Origin: DATLFP01 sp035540955
GTDB lineage: Bacteria; Actinomycetota; Acidimicrobiia; Acidimicrobiales; CADCSY01
Reading direction: 5' to 3'
DNA: 46,864 nt
NCBI GenBank assembly: GCA_035540955.1
Contig: DATLFP010000161.1
Location: 1-46,864, forward strand
Of the stretch, positions 7,920 through 16,830 are shown piece by piece. The notes beneath the pieces were generated by a model, which saw nothing but the letters and a program-made list of their open reading frames with translations, was not told the origin of the DNA and made no database searches. Numbering within the stretch: position 1 is the stretch's first letter; the number at the start of each line of letters is the position of its first letter. The position numbers and the translations under genes are program-made.

Positions 7920-8234
7920 CTACTGGCCATCCAGCGGTGGCGGCAGAGGCTCGGGCGGCGGGATCGGCGGTGACGGCGGGGGAATCGGCGGCTCGGGCGG
8001 CACCGGCGGCTCCGGCGGCGGGACCGGCTCCGGCGGGATGGGCGGCTCAGGGGTCACGAGCTCAAGCCAAGCAGGCGGATCTCCTCGGGCGCCTCGGGCG
8101 CGCCGGCCAGCGGCGTGAGCGCACATGACCGACGCAGAGGTTGGCGCCATGAACGACATCGAAGGATCCTGGCTGCAGTGCTGACCCTCGAGGGGCGTAC
8201 GGTGAGGACGGAAGCCGGCAGAGCTGATGGTCAC
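7920..8234 (-). CDS. Doubtful proline-rich small ORF
   Basis: This 104-codon frame starts with a GTG that overlaps the stop of the membrane protein gene by 4 bp (GTGA), the coupling pattern used elsewhere here. The N-terminal half has no recognisable features. The C-terminal 45 residues are Pro-rich repeats (PPEPPIPPEP units). The opposite strand reads the same bases as Gly-rich repeats. I cannot tell whether either strand is translated. Confidence 0.25.
   Translation of the reverse strand: MTISSAGFRPHRTPLEGQHCSQDPSMSFMAPTSASVMCAHAAGRRARGARGDPPAWLELVTPEPPIPPEPVPPPEPPVPPEPPIPPPSPPIPPPEPLPPPLDGQ
7930..8057. repeat. GGCGG/TCGGCGG-type low-complexity tandem repeat
   Basis: A run of imperfect 6-12 bp units such as GGCGGCTCGGGCGG, rich in G on the plus strand. 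It reads as Gly-rich (GGSGGTGGSGG) on plus and Pro-rich on minus. It occupies most of the 425-bp stretch between the CBS gene and the membrane protein gene; the rest of that stretch shows nothing convincing. Confidence 0.6.
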
Positions 8235-9664
8235 GTCGTCCGCGGCTTCCGCACGGCTCGCAGATCACGGCGAACCTTGGCCGAACGAGTGAGCAGGACG
8301 GCGATGGTGAGGATGAGCGCACCGGCGACCATGATCATCAGTGGCGCTCGACCTTCGCCTGGGAAGAAGTGACTGACCGCCCAGAGGACGTTGATCAGCA
8401 AGCCGGCGGATCCGAAGAGCGACAGGAGGCCCTGGCCCGGGAGCATCCCCGCTGCCACCAGGCCGATGGCGGTGATGAGTCCGAAGATCGGTGCGAGGTC
8501 CTCGACCTGCGCGCCGGTGACCGCGGCCCCGACGAGCATCGTGATCGAGCCGAGCGTCTCGACCATCACCGGTAGGCGGAGCACGTCTCGGATCCCGAGG
8601 TACAACAGCCCCAGCCCGGCGAGCCACACCGTGACGCCGGTGATCACGCCGGCGTCCTGGGCGAAGTAGCCGATCGCGCCGGGCACCGCTTGCAGTCCGG
8701 TGACCCCGCCGATGATGCCGAGCGTGAGCTGGTCGCTGCGATCGGGAGCGACGCCGGGCACGAGGGCTATGGCGAGGAGCGTGCCGGCGGTGGCGACCAC
8801 GAGGGGGAGGGCGGGTTCGTCCCACGCGCCGAGGGTCAGCATGGCGCCGACCGCCATGGAGAGGCCGCCGACCATGTCGCCGATCAAGGGCATCGGAACG
8901 AGGCGGCGGATGCTGATCACGACGAGTACGCCGCCCATCACCCACACGGCGATCCCGGCGGGTCCGGCGTCGCTGGCCGATGCGACGACCGATCCCACGA
9001 GAACGGCGACGGCGCCGAACAACGTGAGCTGTTGGAAGGGGAGCCGCCGTCCGCGCCACAGCAGTCCGCTCTCGGCGACGACCGCAGCGGCGGCGGCCGC
9101 GGTGATGGTCTCCGTTGCTGCGGCGCCGAACACCTCGGCCGCCACCACGCCGGCGAACAGCGCCGCGCAGGCGCTGGAAGCGACCCACATGAAGCCGCGG
9201 AGCCGCTCGAGCGCCGGGTCGCGATCGGGACGGACGAGCTGACCGGCGACGACGAGGGCGACGGCACCGGCGCCGCTGAGTGCGAGCCGAACCACCGTCG
9301 CCATCCCCGGCCAGTAGCGGGCGACGACCAACACGAGGCCGGTCACGGCAAGGATCCCGCCCAGGTACCCGAGCGCTTCGGCGACCACCGGGATGCGGCG
9401 GGAGACGGTCAGCGCTCCCCCCTCCGGGGGGAGCATGGTCACCGCTCGTGCCGGCTCGGGCGGCGCAGGACCCGTCTCTGCTTCGTATCGGGCTAGGGCG
9501 GAGGCTTGGTCGTGAGTGAGGAGTCCCGCCGCCGTCCAGCGCGCCAGCAAGGCGTCGACGGCGCTGCGCGGAGTCCGGGGACCAGCCGACGCCACCGCCT
9601 GCGTCACGAGGTAGACGACGAGGGCAATCACCGCGATGAGCACGAACGGTCCGAGAGCAACCAT
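8231..9664 (-). CDS. Polytopic membrane protein, DUF2157-like N-terminus
   Basis: The 477-residue protein starts at ATG 9664, placed 5 nt after AGGAGG; the GTG at 9667 is too close to that site. A first membrane helix (LIAVIALVVYLVTQAVA) is followed by a soluble helical segment (RWTAAGLLTHDQASALARYE) like the start of DUF2157 proteins. About ten or more hydrophobic helices follow, for example EALGYLGGILAVTGLVLVVA, and a basic tail (RRDLRAVRKP). Transport or structural function is unknown. Its upstream region is shared with the divergent ACP/AMP-ligase gene and holds a weak DosR-like box. Confidence 0.8.
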   Translation of the reverse strand: MVALGPFVLIAVIALVVYLVTQAVASAGPRTPRSAVDALLARWTAAGLLTHDQASALARYEAETGPAPPEPARAVTMLPPEGGALTVSRRIPVVAEALGYLGGILAVTGLVLVVARYWPGMATVVRLALSGAGAVALVVAGQLVRPDRDPALERLRGFMWVASSACAALFAGVVAAEVFGAAATETITAAAAAAVVAESGLLWRGRRLPFQQLTLFGAVAVLVGSVVASASDAGPAGIAVWVMGGVLVVISIRRLVPMPLIGDMVGGLSMAVGAMLTLGAWDEPALPLVVATAGTLLAIALVPGVAPDRSDQLTLGIIGGVTGLQAVPGAIGYFAQDAGVITGVTVWLAGLGLLYLGIRDVLRLPVMVETLGSITMLVGAAVTGAQVEDLAPIFGLITAIGLVAAGMLPGQGLLSLFGSAGLLINVLWAVSHFFPGEGRAPLMIMVAGALILTIAVLLTRSAKVRRDLRAVRKPRTT

Positions 9665-9722
9665 CACGTCCTCCTACACGAGGTCTCAACGCCAGCGTCA
9701 CGCCGCAGGTCGTCAGGGGGTA

Positions 9723-9736
9723 GTGCCGAAAGTCGC
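9723..9736. promoter_or_regulatory. Weak DosR-like site
   Basis: GTGCCGAAAGTCGC keeps the central GCCGAAAGTC of the strong site at 3675-3688 but differs at the second and thirteenth bases, so it is a poor palindrome. It lies 59 bp before the membrane protein start and about 144 bp before GTG 9880 of the divergent gene. Confidence 0.3.
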
Positions 9737-9879
9737 TCGTCGTCAGAAGTCGCTGGCGTGGCCGGCGACGTCGCGTTGCAGATGATCGACGACGAGATCC
9801 GCCACCTCCCCAGGAGACGATCCGCGCCGCTGGCCGAAAGCCTCTACCGGAAGCTCGCGGGTCCTGCCACCGTCGACGT

Positions 9880-12699
9880 GTGCAGGTCGAGCGCGCCACG
9901 CCGAGCGCGCCAGGCGCTCATGTCGGTGGGGGTGATGACGCTGCCCTCGTCCTGGAGCTGGTGAAATCACTCATCGCCGAGGTCCATCCGCGTGCGACCC
10001 GGACGACAGTGAGCCTCGACCGCACCTTCGAAGAGGACCTCGGTCTCGGCAGCCTTGAGCTCGTCGAGCTTCTCGTGCGCGCCGAGGACGCGTTCGAGGT
10101 CGCGCTGCCCTCGCGGGTACTCGCCACCATGGACACACCAGGGGCCCTCCTGAGGGCTGTCCGGGTGGCCGAGCGCGGGCCGGCCCCTGCCATCCGGCCA
10201 ACCCCGTCCAGTGAGGTGCCGGCCATTGTGTCGGTACCGGTCGACGCGTCCACGCTGGTCGAGGCGCTCGCGTGGCACGCGGACACCTCGCCCGGGCGGG
10301 TGCACGTCCGTCTGCTCAGCGAGGAGGGATCGACCGAGGAGGTCACCTACGGCGAGCTACGCCAGGAGGCGACGACGGTCGCGGCGGCGGTGGCAGCACG
10401 CGGCATCGAGCCCGGCGATCGAGTGGCGATCATGTTGCCGACGAGCCGCCTCTACTTCAGCACCTTCGTGGGAGCGCTGCTCGCGGGGGCGGTCCCGGTG
10501 CCGATCTACCCACCGGCCCGACCCTCCCAGCTCGCCGACCATCTCCGCCGCCATGAGCGGATCCTCGGCAATGCCGGTGCGGGGCTGCTCGTCACCGTGC
10601 CCGAGGCCGTGCCGGTCGGACGCGCCCTGCGAGCGAACGTCGAGTCGCTGCGCGACGTGGTTGTGCCGGATGCCCTGACAGCAACCGGACGAGCCGCGTT
10701 GCCTGCGCCCGCCGCCAGTGATGTCGCGCTCCTGCAATACACCTCGGGCAGCACGGGACATCCGAAGGGAGTCGTGCTGACGCACGACAACCTGCTGGCC
10801 AACATCCGGGCGATGGGTGAGGCCGCGGCTGTCTCGGGTGCCGACACGTTCGTGAGCTGGCTGCCGCTGTATCACGACATGGGTTTGATCGGCGCGTGGC
10901 TCTCGAGCCTCTACTTCGGCGTTCCGCTCGTGGTCATGCCACCCCAGATGTTCCTGGTGCGGCCATCGCGCTGGCTGTGGGCGATCAACGACTCTCGCGC
11001 CACCATCTCGGCCGGCCCGAACTTTGCGTATGAGCTTTGCCTGTCGAAGATCGGCGACGGCGAGCTCGAGGGTCTCGACCTCAGCTCGTGGCGTCTCGCG
11101 TTCAACGGCGCCGAGCCAGTGAGCGCGGCGACGATCGAACGATTCGCGGAACGGTTCGCGCCGTACGGCCTGCGCCGCGAGGCGATCGCACCGGTGTACG
11201 GCCTCGCCGAGTCATCGGTCGGGTTGACGTTCCCTCCATTGGGCCGGGCCCCGCTCGTCACCCGCATCGCCCGCGACCGGTTCCTTCGCGCCGGGCGGGC
11301 CGTCGACGCCGATCCCTCTGATACCGGCGCCCTGCGGTTCGTCGCGTGCGGCCAGCCCCTGCCCGGGCACGAGGTTCGTGTCGTCGACGCGGCCGAAAGG
11401 GAGCTCGGTGACCGCCACGAAGGGCGAATCGAGTTCCGTGGTCCGTCGGCGACGAGCGGGTACTGGCACAACGCCCTGGCCAGCCGCGCGCTGATCCACG
11501 GCGACTGGCTCGACACCGGCGACCTCGGCTACGTCGCCGACGGGGACCTGTATGTCACGGGCCGCGTGAAGGACGTCATCATTCGCGCCGGTCGCAACGT
11601 GCATCCCGACGAGCTGGAGGAGGCGATCGGCGACGTTCCCGGCATCCGCAAGGGTTGCGTCGCGGTCTTCGCCAGTGCTGACCCGGAGCACGGCACCGAG
11701 CAGCTGGTCGTGCTGGCCGAGACTCGCGAGACAGACGACGCCGCGACGGACGCGCTGCGCTCGGCGATCGTCGCCACCACCGTCGATCTCCTCGGGACGC
11801 CTCCCGACGACGTCGTGCTCGCGCCACCGCGCACGGTGCTCAAGACCTCGAGCGGCAAGATCCGCCGCGCCGCGAGCCGCGAGGTCTACGAAGCCGGGAT
11901 GGTCGGGGCCACATCCCCTGCCGCGTGGAGGCAGGTGGCCCGGTTCCGCTTGCGCGGGTTGGCGCTGTCGATGCGCCGGATGCGTCGGGCGTCGGCCGCC
12001 GTCGGCTTCGCGTGGACCGCGCTGCTGCTCGTGGCAATGGTCGGCGTGCCGACCTTGGTGCTGCTGGCGGTGGTGCCGGGCTGGCAGCGCCGGCGGCGCA
12101 TCGCTCGCCGTGCGGTACGGCTGCTGGCCCGCCTCACCGGCACGCCCGTTGCAGTCCACGGGCTCCATCGGCTGCCCACCGGATCGTGTGTCGTCGTGGC
12201 GAACCATCCCAGCTGGCTCGACGGCTTCGCCCTCGCGCTCGCACTTCCATCATCGTTCCGGTTTGTCGCCGGCGAGGTGTTCCGCCGCCGAGTCCTGAGC
12301 GGCTTCGCGCTCCGCCGGGTCGGCGTCGCCTTCGTCGAGCGCCACGACACCCGCCGCGGCCTCGCCGACACTGACCGCCTGGTCGCGCTCGGCCGCGCTG
12401 GGGAGTGCCTCGCGATCTTCCCCGAGGGCCGGTTGGCCCGCGCTCCGGGTTTGCGCGCGTTCCACATGGGCGCGTTCGTGGTCGCCGCCCAGGCCGGTGT
12501 CCCCGTCGTGCCCGTCGTGATCCGCGGCACCCGGTCGATGCTTCGCCCCGGCCATGCCTTCGCGCGGCGCGGCGCGATCCACATCACCGTTTGCCCAGCC
12601 GTCCATCCCAAGGGGACCGACTGGGCAGCGGCAGTCGAGCTGCAGCGCGCGGTGCGGGCCGCGGTGCTCCACCACAGTGGTGAACCCGACCTCGAGTAG
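9880..12699 (+). CDS. Three-domain lipid enzyme: acyl carrier protein, acyl-AMP ligase, PlsC acyltransferase
   Basis: The protein has 939 residues from GTG 9880; the start is uncertain and GTG 9961 is in frame. Residues about 25-100 are an acyl carrier domain with the phosphopantetheine Ser in DLGLGSLELVEL (Ser58). About 115-670 is an acyl-AMP ligase of FAAL/FadD type: YTSGSTGHPKG at 287, LPLYHDMGLIG near 328, WLDTGDLGYV near 544, KTSSGKIRR near 655. A membrane helix follows near 700-730. The last 200 residues are a PlsC-type acyltransferase with NHPSWLDG (HX4D) at 775 and FPEGR at 847. A plausible reaction path is activation of a fatty acid, loading onto the built-in carrier, and transfer to a lyso-lipid at the membrane. 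The reaction is inference; the domains are clear. Confidence 0.9.
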   Translation: MQVERATPSAPGAHVGGGDDAALVLELVKSLIAEVHPRATRTTVSLDRTFEEDLGLGSLELVELLVRAEDAFEVALPSRVLATMDTPGALLRAVRVAERGPAPAIRPTPSSEVPAIVSVPVDASTLVEALAWHADTSPGRVHVRLLSEEGSTEEVTYGELRQEATTVAAAVAARGIEPGDRVAIMLPTSRLYFSTFVGALLAGAVPVPIYPPARPSQLADHLRRHERILGNAGAGLLVTVPEAVPVGRALRANVESLRDVVVPDALTATGRAALPAPAASDVALLQYTSGSTGHPKGVVLTHDNLLANIRAMGEAAAVSGADTFVSWLPLYHDMGLIGAWLSSLYFGVPLVVMPPQMFLVRPSRWLWAINDSRATISAGPNFAYELCLSKIGDGELEGLDLSSWRLAFNGAEPVSAATIERFAERFAPYGLRREAIAPVYGLAESSVGLTFPPLGRAPLVTRIARDRFLRAGRAVDADPSDTGALRFVACGQPLPGHEVRVVDAAERELGDRHEGRIEFRGPSATSGYWHNALASRALIHGDWLDTGDLGYVADGDLYVTGRVKDVIIRAGRNVHPDELEEAIGDVPGIRKGCVAVFASADPEHGTEQLVVLAETRETDDAATDALRSAIVATTVDLLGTPPDDVVLAPPRTVLKTSSGKIRRAASREVYEAGMVGATSPAAWRQVARFRLRGLALSMRRMRRASAAVGFAWTALLLVAMVGVPTLVLLAVVPGWQRRRRIARRAVRLLARLTGTPVAVHGLHRLPTGSCVVVANHPSWLDGFALALALPSSFRFVAGEVFRRRVLSGFALRRVGVAFVERHDTRRGLADTDRLVALGRAGECLAIFPEGRLARAPGLRAFHMGAFVVAAQAGVPVVPVVIRGTRSMLRPGHAFARRGAIHITVCPAVHPKGTDWAAAVELQRAVRAAVLHHSGEPDLE

Positions 12700-12718
12700 T
12701 GCCAGAGACCGCACGTCG

Positions 12719-13717
12719 TCATGTGGCCAGGACTCGGGCGACTTCGTCGCGGTCGGGCCACTCGATCGGCATGCCGTTCACATCGCGGACGCCCGCTCCA
12801 GCTTCCATCGCGCCGATCACCACGGCGGGACGATTGGGCGACGACAACACCTCGACGGCAGCATCGACGCGTTCCGGAGGGAACGTGGCGAGGAGCGAGC
12901 CCGACGCGAGCGTCGCCCACGGGTCCGCGCCGAGCGCGCGGCAGACCTGTACCCCGGGGTCGAACCATGCGACCTGTGACCGGTCGACGCGCACTGCGGC
13001 TCCGGCGGCAAGCGCGAGCTCGTGCAGGCCCGAGGCGGCGCCGCCCTCCGTCGGGTCGTGCATGGCGGTGGCTCCCAAGGACGTGGCGGCGATCGCGGCG
13101 TCGACGACGGAGATGCCCGGGTCGCGCTGTGCCCGTGCCGCTGCCGCCACCACCTCGTCGTCGACCGCTGCCAGTCGATCGGCAGCTTCGACGGCGAGCA
13201 CCGCGGCCCCTTCGATCGGCACAGGCCCGACTTGAACGATGATGTCGCCTGAGCGTGCTCCGGCGGTCGCCACGAACCGGCCATCGGTGGCGAGGCCGAG
13301 CATCTGGCCGACGATCACCGGCTGGCTCACGGCGCCGGTCACCTCGGTGTGACCGCCTACGAGCGTGGCGCCGACCTCGTCGAGGCCGCTGCGCATGGAG
13401 GCGAACAGCTGCTCGATCGTGTCGGTGGTGGTGCCGAGAGGGAGCAGCACCGTGGCCAGGAACCATCGTGGTCGGACACCCATCACGGCGACGTCGTTGG
13501 CGTTCACGATGACGCCGTAGCGGCCGAGCTCACTCGTGGTGAGCGTGATCGGGTCGGTCGCGGCGATCAGGACGCCGGCTTCCACGTCGATCGCGCATGC
13601 GTCCTCGCCGATGCCCGGGCCGAGGCGCACCTCGGGTGGGAGAGGTCGGTCCGCGGCCAAGAGGCGGGCGAGCAGGTCGGTCGGGACCTTTCCAGCGGGA
13701 ATCGCGGTCAACGCCAT
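12719..13717 (-). CDS. AIR synthase/HypE-like ATP-binding protein
   Basis: The 332-residue protein belongs to the PurM/HypE/SelD/ThiL superfamily, whose members phosphorylate an amide, selenide or similar acceptor with ATP. Motifs are GPGIGEDACAID, ATDPITLT, VIVNANDVAVMGVRPRWFLA, LVGGHTEVT and AMHDPTEGGAASGL. It lacks the HypE C-terminal Cys tail and the SelD N-terminal Cys/Sec, so neither of those reactions can be assigned. No hydrogenase or selenium genes are visible nearby. It is convergent with the three-domain lipid gene (19 bp gap) and has the same strand as the CapA-like gene, with the BON remnant between them. Confidence 0.8.
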   Translation of the reverse strand: MALTAIPAGKVPTDLLARLLAADRPLPPEVRLGPGIGEDACAIDVEAGVLIAATDPITLTTSELGRYGVIVNANDVAVMGVRPRWFLATVLLPLGTTTDTIEQLFASMRSGLDEVGATLVGGHTEVTGAVSQPVIVGQMLGLATDGRFVATAGARSGDIIVQVGPVPIEGAAVLAVEAADRLAAVDDEVVAAAARAQRDPGISVVDAAIAATSLGATAMHDPTEGGAASGLHELALAAGAAVRVDRSQVAWFDPGVQVCRALGADPWATLASGSLLATFPPERVDAAVEVLSSPNRPAVVIGAMEAGAGVRDVNGMPIEWPDRDEVARVLAT

Positions 13718-13748
13718 GCCCTCACGATCGTCGATGAAGCGGCTGCCG

Positions 13749-13877
13749 TCACTCGATGGCGCGGAGCGCCATCACATGGATGCGGGGAAGGTTGAGGCGC
13801 TTCTCGAGCGGTCCGGGCGACGATCGGATCCGGTCGGCGAGCATGTCGCCGGACACACTCGGATCGGGGTGTCTGAG
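13749..13877 (-). pseudogene. Remnant of a BON-type gene, related to the gene at 19142
   Basis: One minus-strand frame reads RHPDPSVSGDMLADRIRSS then GPLEKRLNLPRIHVMALRAIE and stops. It matches the middle of the BON protein at 19142-19543 (HPDPDVVDAVLADRVRSA, then GPLEKRLGVRPLDV). The rest of the domain is missing, and the frame overlaps the 3' end of the CapA-like gene. This looks like a leftover of a deleted paralogue. Confidence 0.5.
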
Positions 13878-14881
13878 TGGGCTGCGGTGCTTGACGAGGG
13901 AGCACGCCGGATCCGGCCGTCGCCGTTCGGCGCCCACTCGATGACGAAACGGCCGGCGCGCTCTTCGACGGCGGTGCCGAGGGCGTCGCAGGCGCGGTGG
14001 AGGCGGTTGCTGATCCAGGCTGTCTCGTCGCGATCGGCAAGGCGCGTGTGGCAGTGGTCGAGTGCCAGTGGGACCGCTTCGACCCGAGTGGGGACGGGTC
14101 CGTCGAAGGTCACCAGCCAGAGAAGTCCGAGCTCGTTGTGAAGGTCAGGGTCTCGGGCGTAGTCGTCGATGAAGTCGCCGAGGTCGTAGAGCACGCGGTC
14201 GGCGACACCATGGAACACGTGCGCGGAGTGGCCGGCGACGATCGCGGCGCCCGCGTCGAGCAAGGCACTCGCTGCCGAGCGGACGTGCGCGACCGGTTCG
14301 ACCACCATGTTCGGGCCCCAGTGGGGTGACACGACGACAGCGTCCGCGTCGACGTGGCGGACGGTGTCGAGGAGCCAGTCCGGTGTCCGATGGCGGAGAT
14401 CGGCGTAGGCGACGCCGGGCCGATCAATGGCCGCCGCGTAGTCCGCCGGATGGTCGGTGACGCCGACGACTCCGACCCGGAGGCCGTCGCGCTCGAGCAC
14501 TACCGGGGTGCGGGCGGCGGTCTCGTCGACGCCGGCGCCGACCCATGCGATGCCGGCGTTCGTGAGGTGGCGGCAGGTGTCCAGCAGCGCGACGGTCCCG
14601 AAGTCGAGGGCGTGGTTGTTGGCTAGGGTCACACATCCCACGCCGAGGCGCCGCAGTGCCTCGACGGCGATGGGCGGGGCGCGGAAGAAGAACGGCTTGC
14701 CAGGGTCGGGCCATGGCTCGCCGCGGTCGGAGATGGCGCACTCGAGGTTGAGGATGAGCAGGTCGGCCTCGCGCGCCGCGGCGACGACGCCGTCGGCGAA
14801 GAGCGCGGTCGGCGGCACGCGCGCGAGTCGTCCAGCGGCGCCCCGTCCGAGCATCGTGTCGCCGGCGAGCGCGAGCTTCAC
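13772..14881 (-). CDS. CapA-like metallophosphatase-fold protein (Rv0574c-like)
   Basis: The 369-residue protein starts at GTG 14881 (VKLALAGDTMLGRG), 4 bp after the stop of the upstream hydrolase gene. CapA-family signatures are AGDTMLG, LILNLECAISDRG, VTLANNHALDFG, SPHWGPNM and VAGHSAHVFHGV. The family is annotated for poly-gamma-glutamate capsule synthesis, but stand-alone relatives such as DosR-regulated Rv0574c have no proven substrate. The last 45 residues are Arg/Ser-rich, unlike the family, and overlap the BON remnant in another frame; the natural C-terminus may have been replaced by a deletion. It appears to be the second gene of an operon with the PRTase/hydrolase. Confidence 0.85.
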   Translation of the reverse strand: MKLALAGDTMLGRGAAGRLARVPPTALFADGVVAAAREADLLILNLECAISDRGEPWPDPGKPFFFRAPPIAVEALRRLGVGCVTLANNHALDFGTVALLDTCRHLTNAGIAWVGAGVDETAARTPVVLERDGLRVGVVGVTDHPADYAAAIDRPGVAYADLRHRTPDWLLDTVRHVDADAVVVSPHWGPNMVVEPVAHVRSAASALLDAGAAIVAGHSAHVFHGVADRVLYDLGDFIDDYARDPDLHNELGLLWLVTFDGPVPTRVEAVPLALDHCHTRLADRDETAWISNRLHRACDALGTAVEERAGRFVIEWAPNGDGRIRRAPSSSTAAHSDTPIRVCPATCSPTGSDRRPDRSRSASTFPASM

Positions 14882-14885
14882 GGCG

Positions 14886-16217
14886 TCAGTCCAGCGGTTG
14901 GCGAAGCGCCGCGAAGTGGTTGGTGAACCAGTCTCGGGCGAGCTCGGCAGCGTCCTGCAGGGTGCCGGGCTCCTCGAACAGGTGCGTGGCGCCGGGCACG
15001 ACATCGAGCCGGCTCTCGCATTGGAGGAGGGCCTGGGCTCGGCGGTTGAGGTCGAGCACGACGTCGTCGTGCCCACCCACGATGAGCAGGGTCGGGGCGG
15101 TGACGGCCGCGAGACGCGGCGCGGCGAGGTCGGGGCGCCCGCCCCGCGACACCACCGCGGCGACATCGGCGCCCGGTTCGGTCGCCGCCCACAGCGCGGC
15201 AGCGGCGCCTGTGCTGGCCCCGAAGTAGCCGATCGGCAGCTGGCTGGCGTCTGGCTGGCTGCGCAGCCAGCGGGTCACGCCGACGAGGCGGTCGGCGAGG
15301 AGGTCGATGTCGAAGACGTTGGCGCGGTCGTGCTCCTCGGCGGTCGTCAGCAGGTCGACCAGGAGCGTTCCGAGGCGCGCCTGGTTGAGGACGCTTGCGA
15401 CGTAGCGGTTGCGGGGGCTGTGGCGGCTGCTCCCGCTGCCGTGGGCGAACACCACGATGCCGGTCGCGTCGTCGGGAACGGTGAGATGGCCACCCAACCA
15501 GTCGGGGCCAGCGTGCACGTCGACCTCTTCGTCGCGTGACGGTGGATCGTCGGAGATGCGTGCAGGTGTGCCTGCCGAAAGGCGTTCGGCGGCGCGAGTG
15601 AGGCAGTCGACGACCTCGTCGTCGGAGGTCTGCGAGAAGTCGGCGTAGAACTGGCCGATCGCCCAGAACGGTTCCGGCGTGTCGAGCGCGACGAACTCGT
15701 CGGCGTCGCTGCCGATCCGAGCGTTCCAGCCGACCGGTGCGACCGGCACGGCCAGGATCACCCGTTCGGCGCCCTGGGCGCGCGCCACCTGGCAGGCGGC
15801 ACGGGCGGTGGAACCGGTGGCGATGCCGTCGTCGACGATGACCACGATGCGGCCTGCCAGAGCGGTCCGAGGCCGGTCACCACGAAACCGCTGGGCTCGG
15901 CGCTCGAGCTCGACCCGTTCGCGAGCCTCGACGGCGGCCAGCTCGGACTCGGAGACGTCGGCCATGCGCACGATCTCGTCATTGACGATCCGGACGCCGT
16001 CCTCGCCGATGGCGCCCATGCCCAACTCGGGCTGGAACGGCACTCCCAGCTTGCGGACGACGATCACGTCCAGCGGCGCAGCGAGCTCGCGGGCGACCTC
16101 GAACGCCACCGGCACGCCGCCGCGAGGAAGACCGAGCACGACGACCGGTTGGCCGCGCAAGTGCTCGAGTCGCGCCGCGAGCCGCTGGCCCGCATCGAGA
16201 CGATCGGCGAAGAACAT
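14886..16217 (-). CDS. Phosphoribosyltransferase fused to dienelactone-hydrolase-type alpha/beta hydrolase (Rv0571c-like)
   Basis: The 443-residue protein starts at ATG 16217 after GGGAGT. The N-terminal 215 residues are a type I phosphoribosyltransferase with the PRPP loop VVIVDDGIATGSTARAA; the start FADRLDAGQRLAARL and VVRKLGVPFQPELGMGA are typical. Residues about 235-443 are an alpha/beta hydrolase: VFAHGSGSSRHSPRN, nucleophile Ser in YFGASTGAAAAL, acid Asp in VGGHDDVVLDLN, His in GATHLF. The same fusion occurs as Rv0571c in the mycobacterial DosR regulon, beside a CapA-like gene and pncB2, as here. No substrate is established from the sequence. A DosR-like site lies 57 bp upstream of the start. 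Confidence 0.9.
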   Translation of the reverse strand: MFFADRLDAGQRLAARLEHLRGQPVVVLGLPRGGVPVAFEVARELAAPLDVIVVRKLGVPFQPELGMGAIGEDGVRIVNDEIVRMADVSESELAAVEARERVELERRAQRFRGDRPRTALAGRIVVIVDDGIATGSTARAACQVARAQGAERVILAVPVAPVGWNARIGSDADEFVALDTPEPFWAIGQFYADFSQTSDDEVVDCLTRAAERLSAGTPARISDDPPSRDEEVDVHAGPDWLGGHLTVPDDATGIVVFAHGSGSSRHSPRNRYVASVLNQARLGTLLVDLLTTAEEHDRANVFDIDLLADRLVGVTRWLRSQPDASQLPIGYFGASTGAAAALWAATEPGADVAAVVSRGGRPDLAAPRLAAVTAPTLLIVGGHDDVVLDLNRRAQALLQCESRLDVVPGATHLFEEPGTLQDAAELARDWFTNHFAALRQPLD

Positions 16218-16272
16218 GGCGTGACTCCCTTCGACCGAAGATCCATAGTCGGCTGATCGTGCTGACCACGCC

Positions 16273-16287
16273 AGGGCCGATGGTCCT
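16273..16287. promoter_or_regulatory. DosR-like site upstream of the PRTase/hydrolase gene
   Basis: AGGGCCGATGGTCCT is an imperfect palindrome (AGG.CC...GG.CCT) and matches the strong site at 3675 in 11 of 14 core bases. It is the only notable element in the 354-bp gap 16218-16571. Confidence 0.45.
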
Positions 16288-16571
16288 CGGAACGGGCGGA
16301 GGCAATCGAGAGGCTGGTGTGACCGCTTCGTCCCAAGGTGCGCACCGGCAGCCGACGCGGCACGGCGACCGACCGCGGGTCGACGAGACCACGTGAAGGG
16401 GCGGTCCAGCCATCCGCGGTCAGGCCGCGATCGCTCCGGGAACCTCCGCTCGCTCGTCGACGAGCTGGGCCGCAGTGTGAACCCCATCGGCAAAGCGAAC
16501 CTCACCCGAAGGTGGAGGTCCCCAGGCGGCGATCGTCGCGCGTGGCCGCTGCTTCGATCGGAGGATGTGCC

Positions 16572-16682
16572 TCACGACGCCGCCCCGTCGTCCTCGGCGG
16601 GAGTCGGGCCGTCCGTACCCGGCCCTTCCAGTACCTCGTCGATGACCTGCAGGATCTCATCCAGCAGCTCAGTGCCCGACAT
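16572..16682 (-). CDS. Small acidic hypothetical ORF (36 aa)
   Basis: From ATG 16682, preceded by a G-rich stretch that could bind the ribosome, it encodes MSGTELLDEILQVIDEVLEG followed by a Pro/Asp-rich tail. It is amphipathic and acidic. It lies between the PRTase/hydrolase gene and pncB, where M. tuberculosis has the small hypothetical Rv0572c; no sequence relation is claimed. Confidence 0.4.
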   Translation of the reverse strand: MSGTELLDEILQVIDEVLEGPGTDGPTPAEDDGAAS

Positions 16683-16830
16683 CTCGTCCCCCTCTCGGTC
16701 TTCTCGAGGAGCGTGCGCGCTCTGGCGGTGTCGACGACAGGGCCGTTCGTCCTTCATGTTGGCCTCGCCCCAGGACCGGGCACCTCGGTCCGCTCGCCGT
16801 GTGCGTGACGACGGGGACGCAGAGGCGCCT

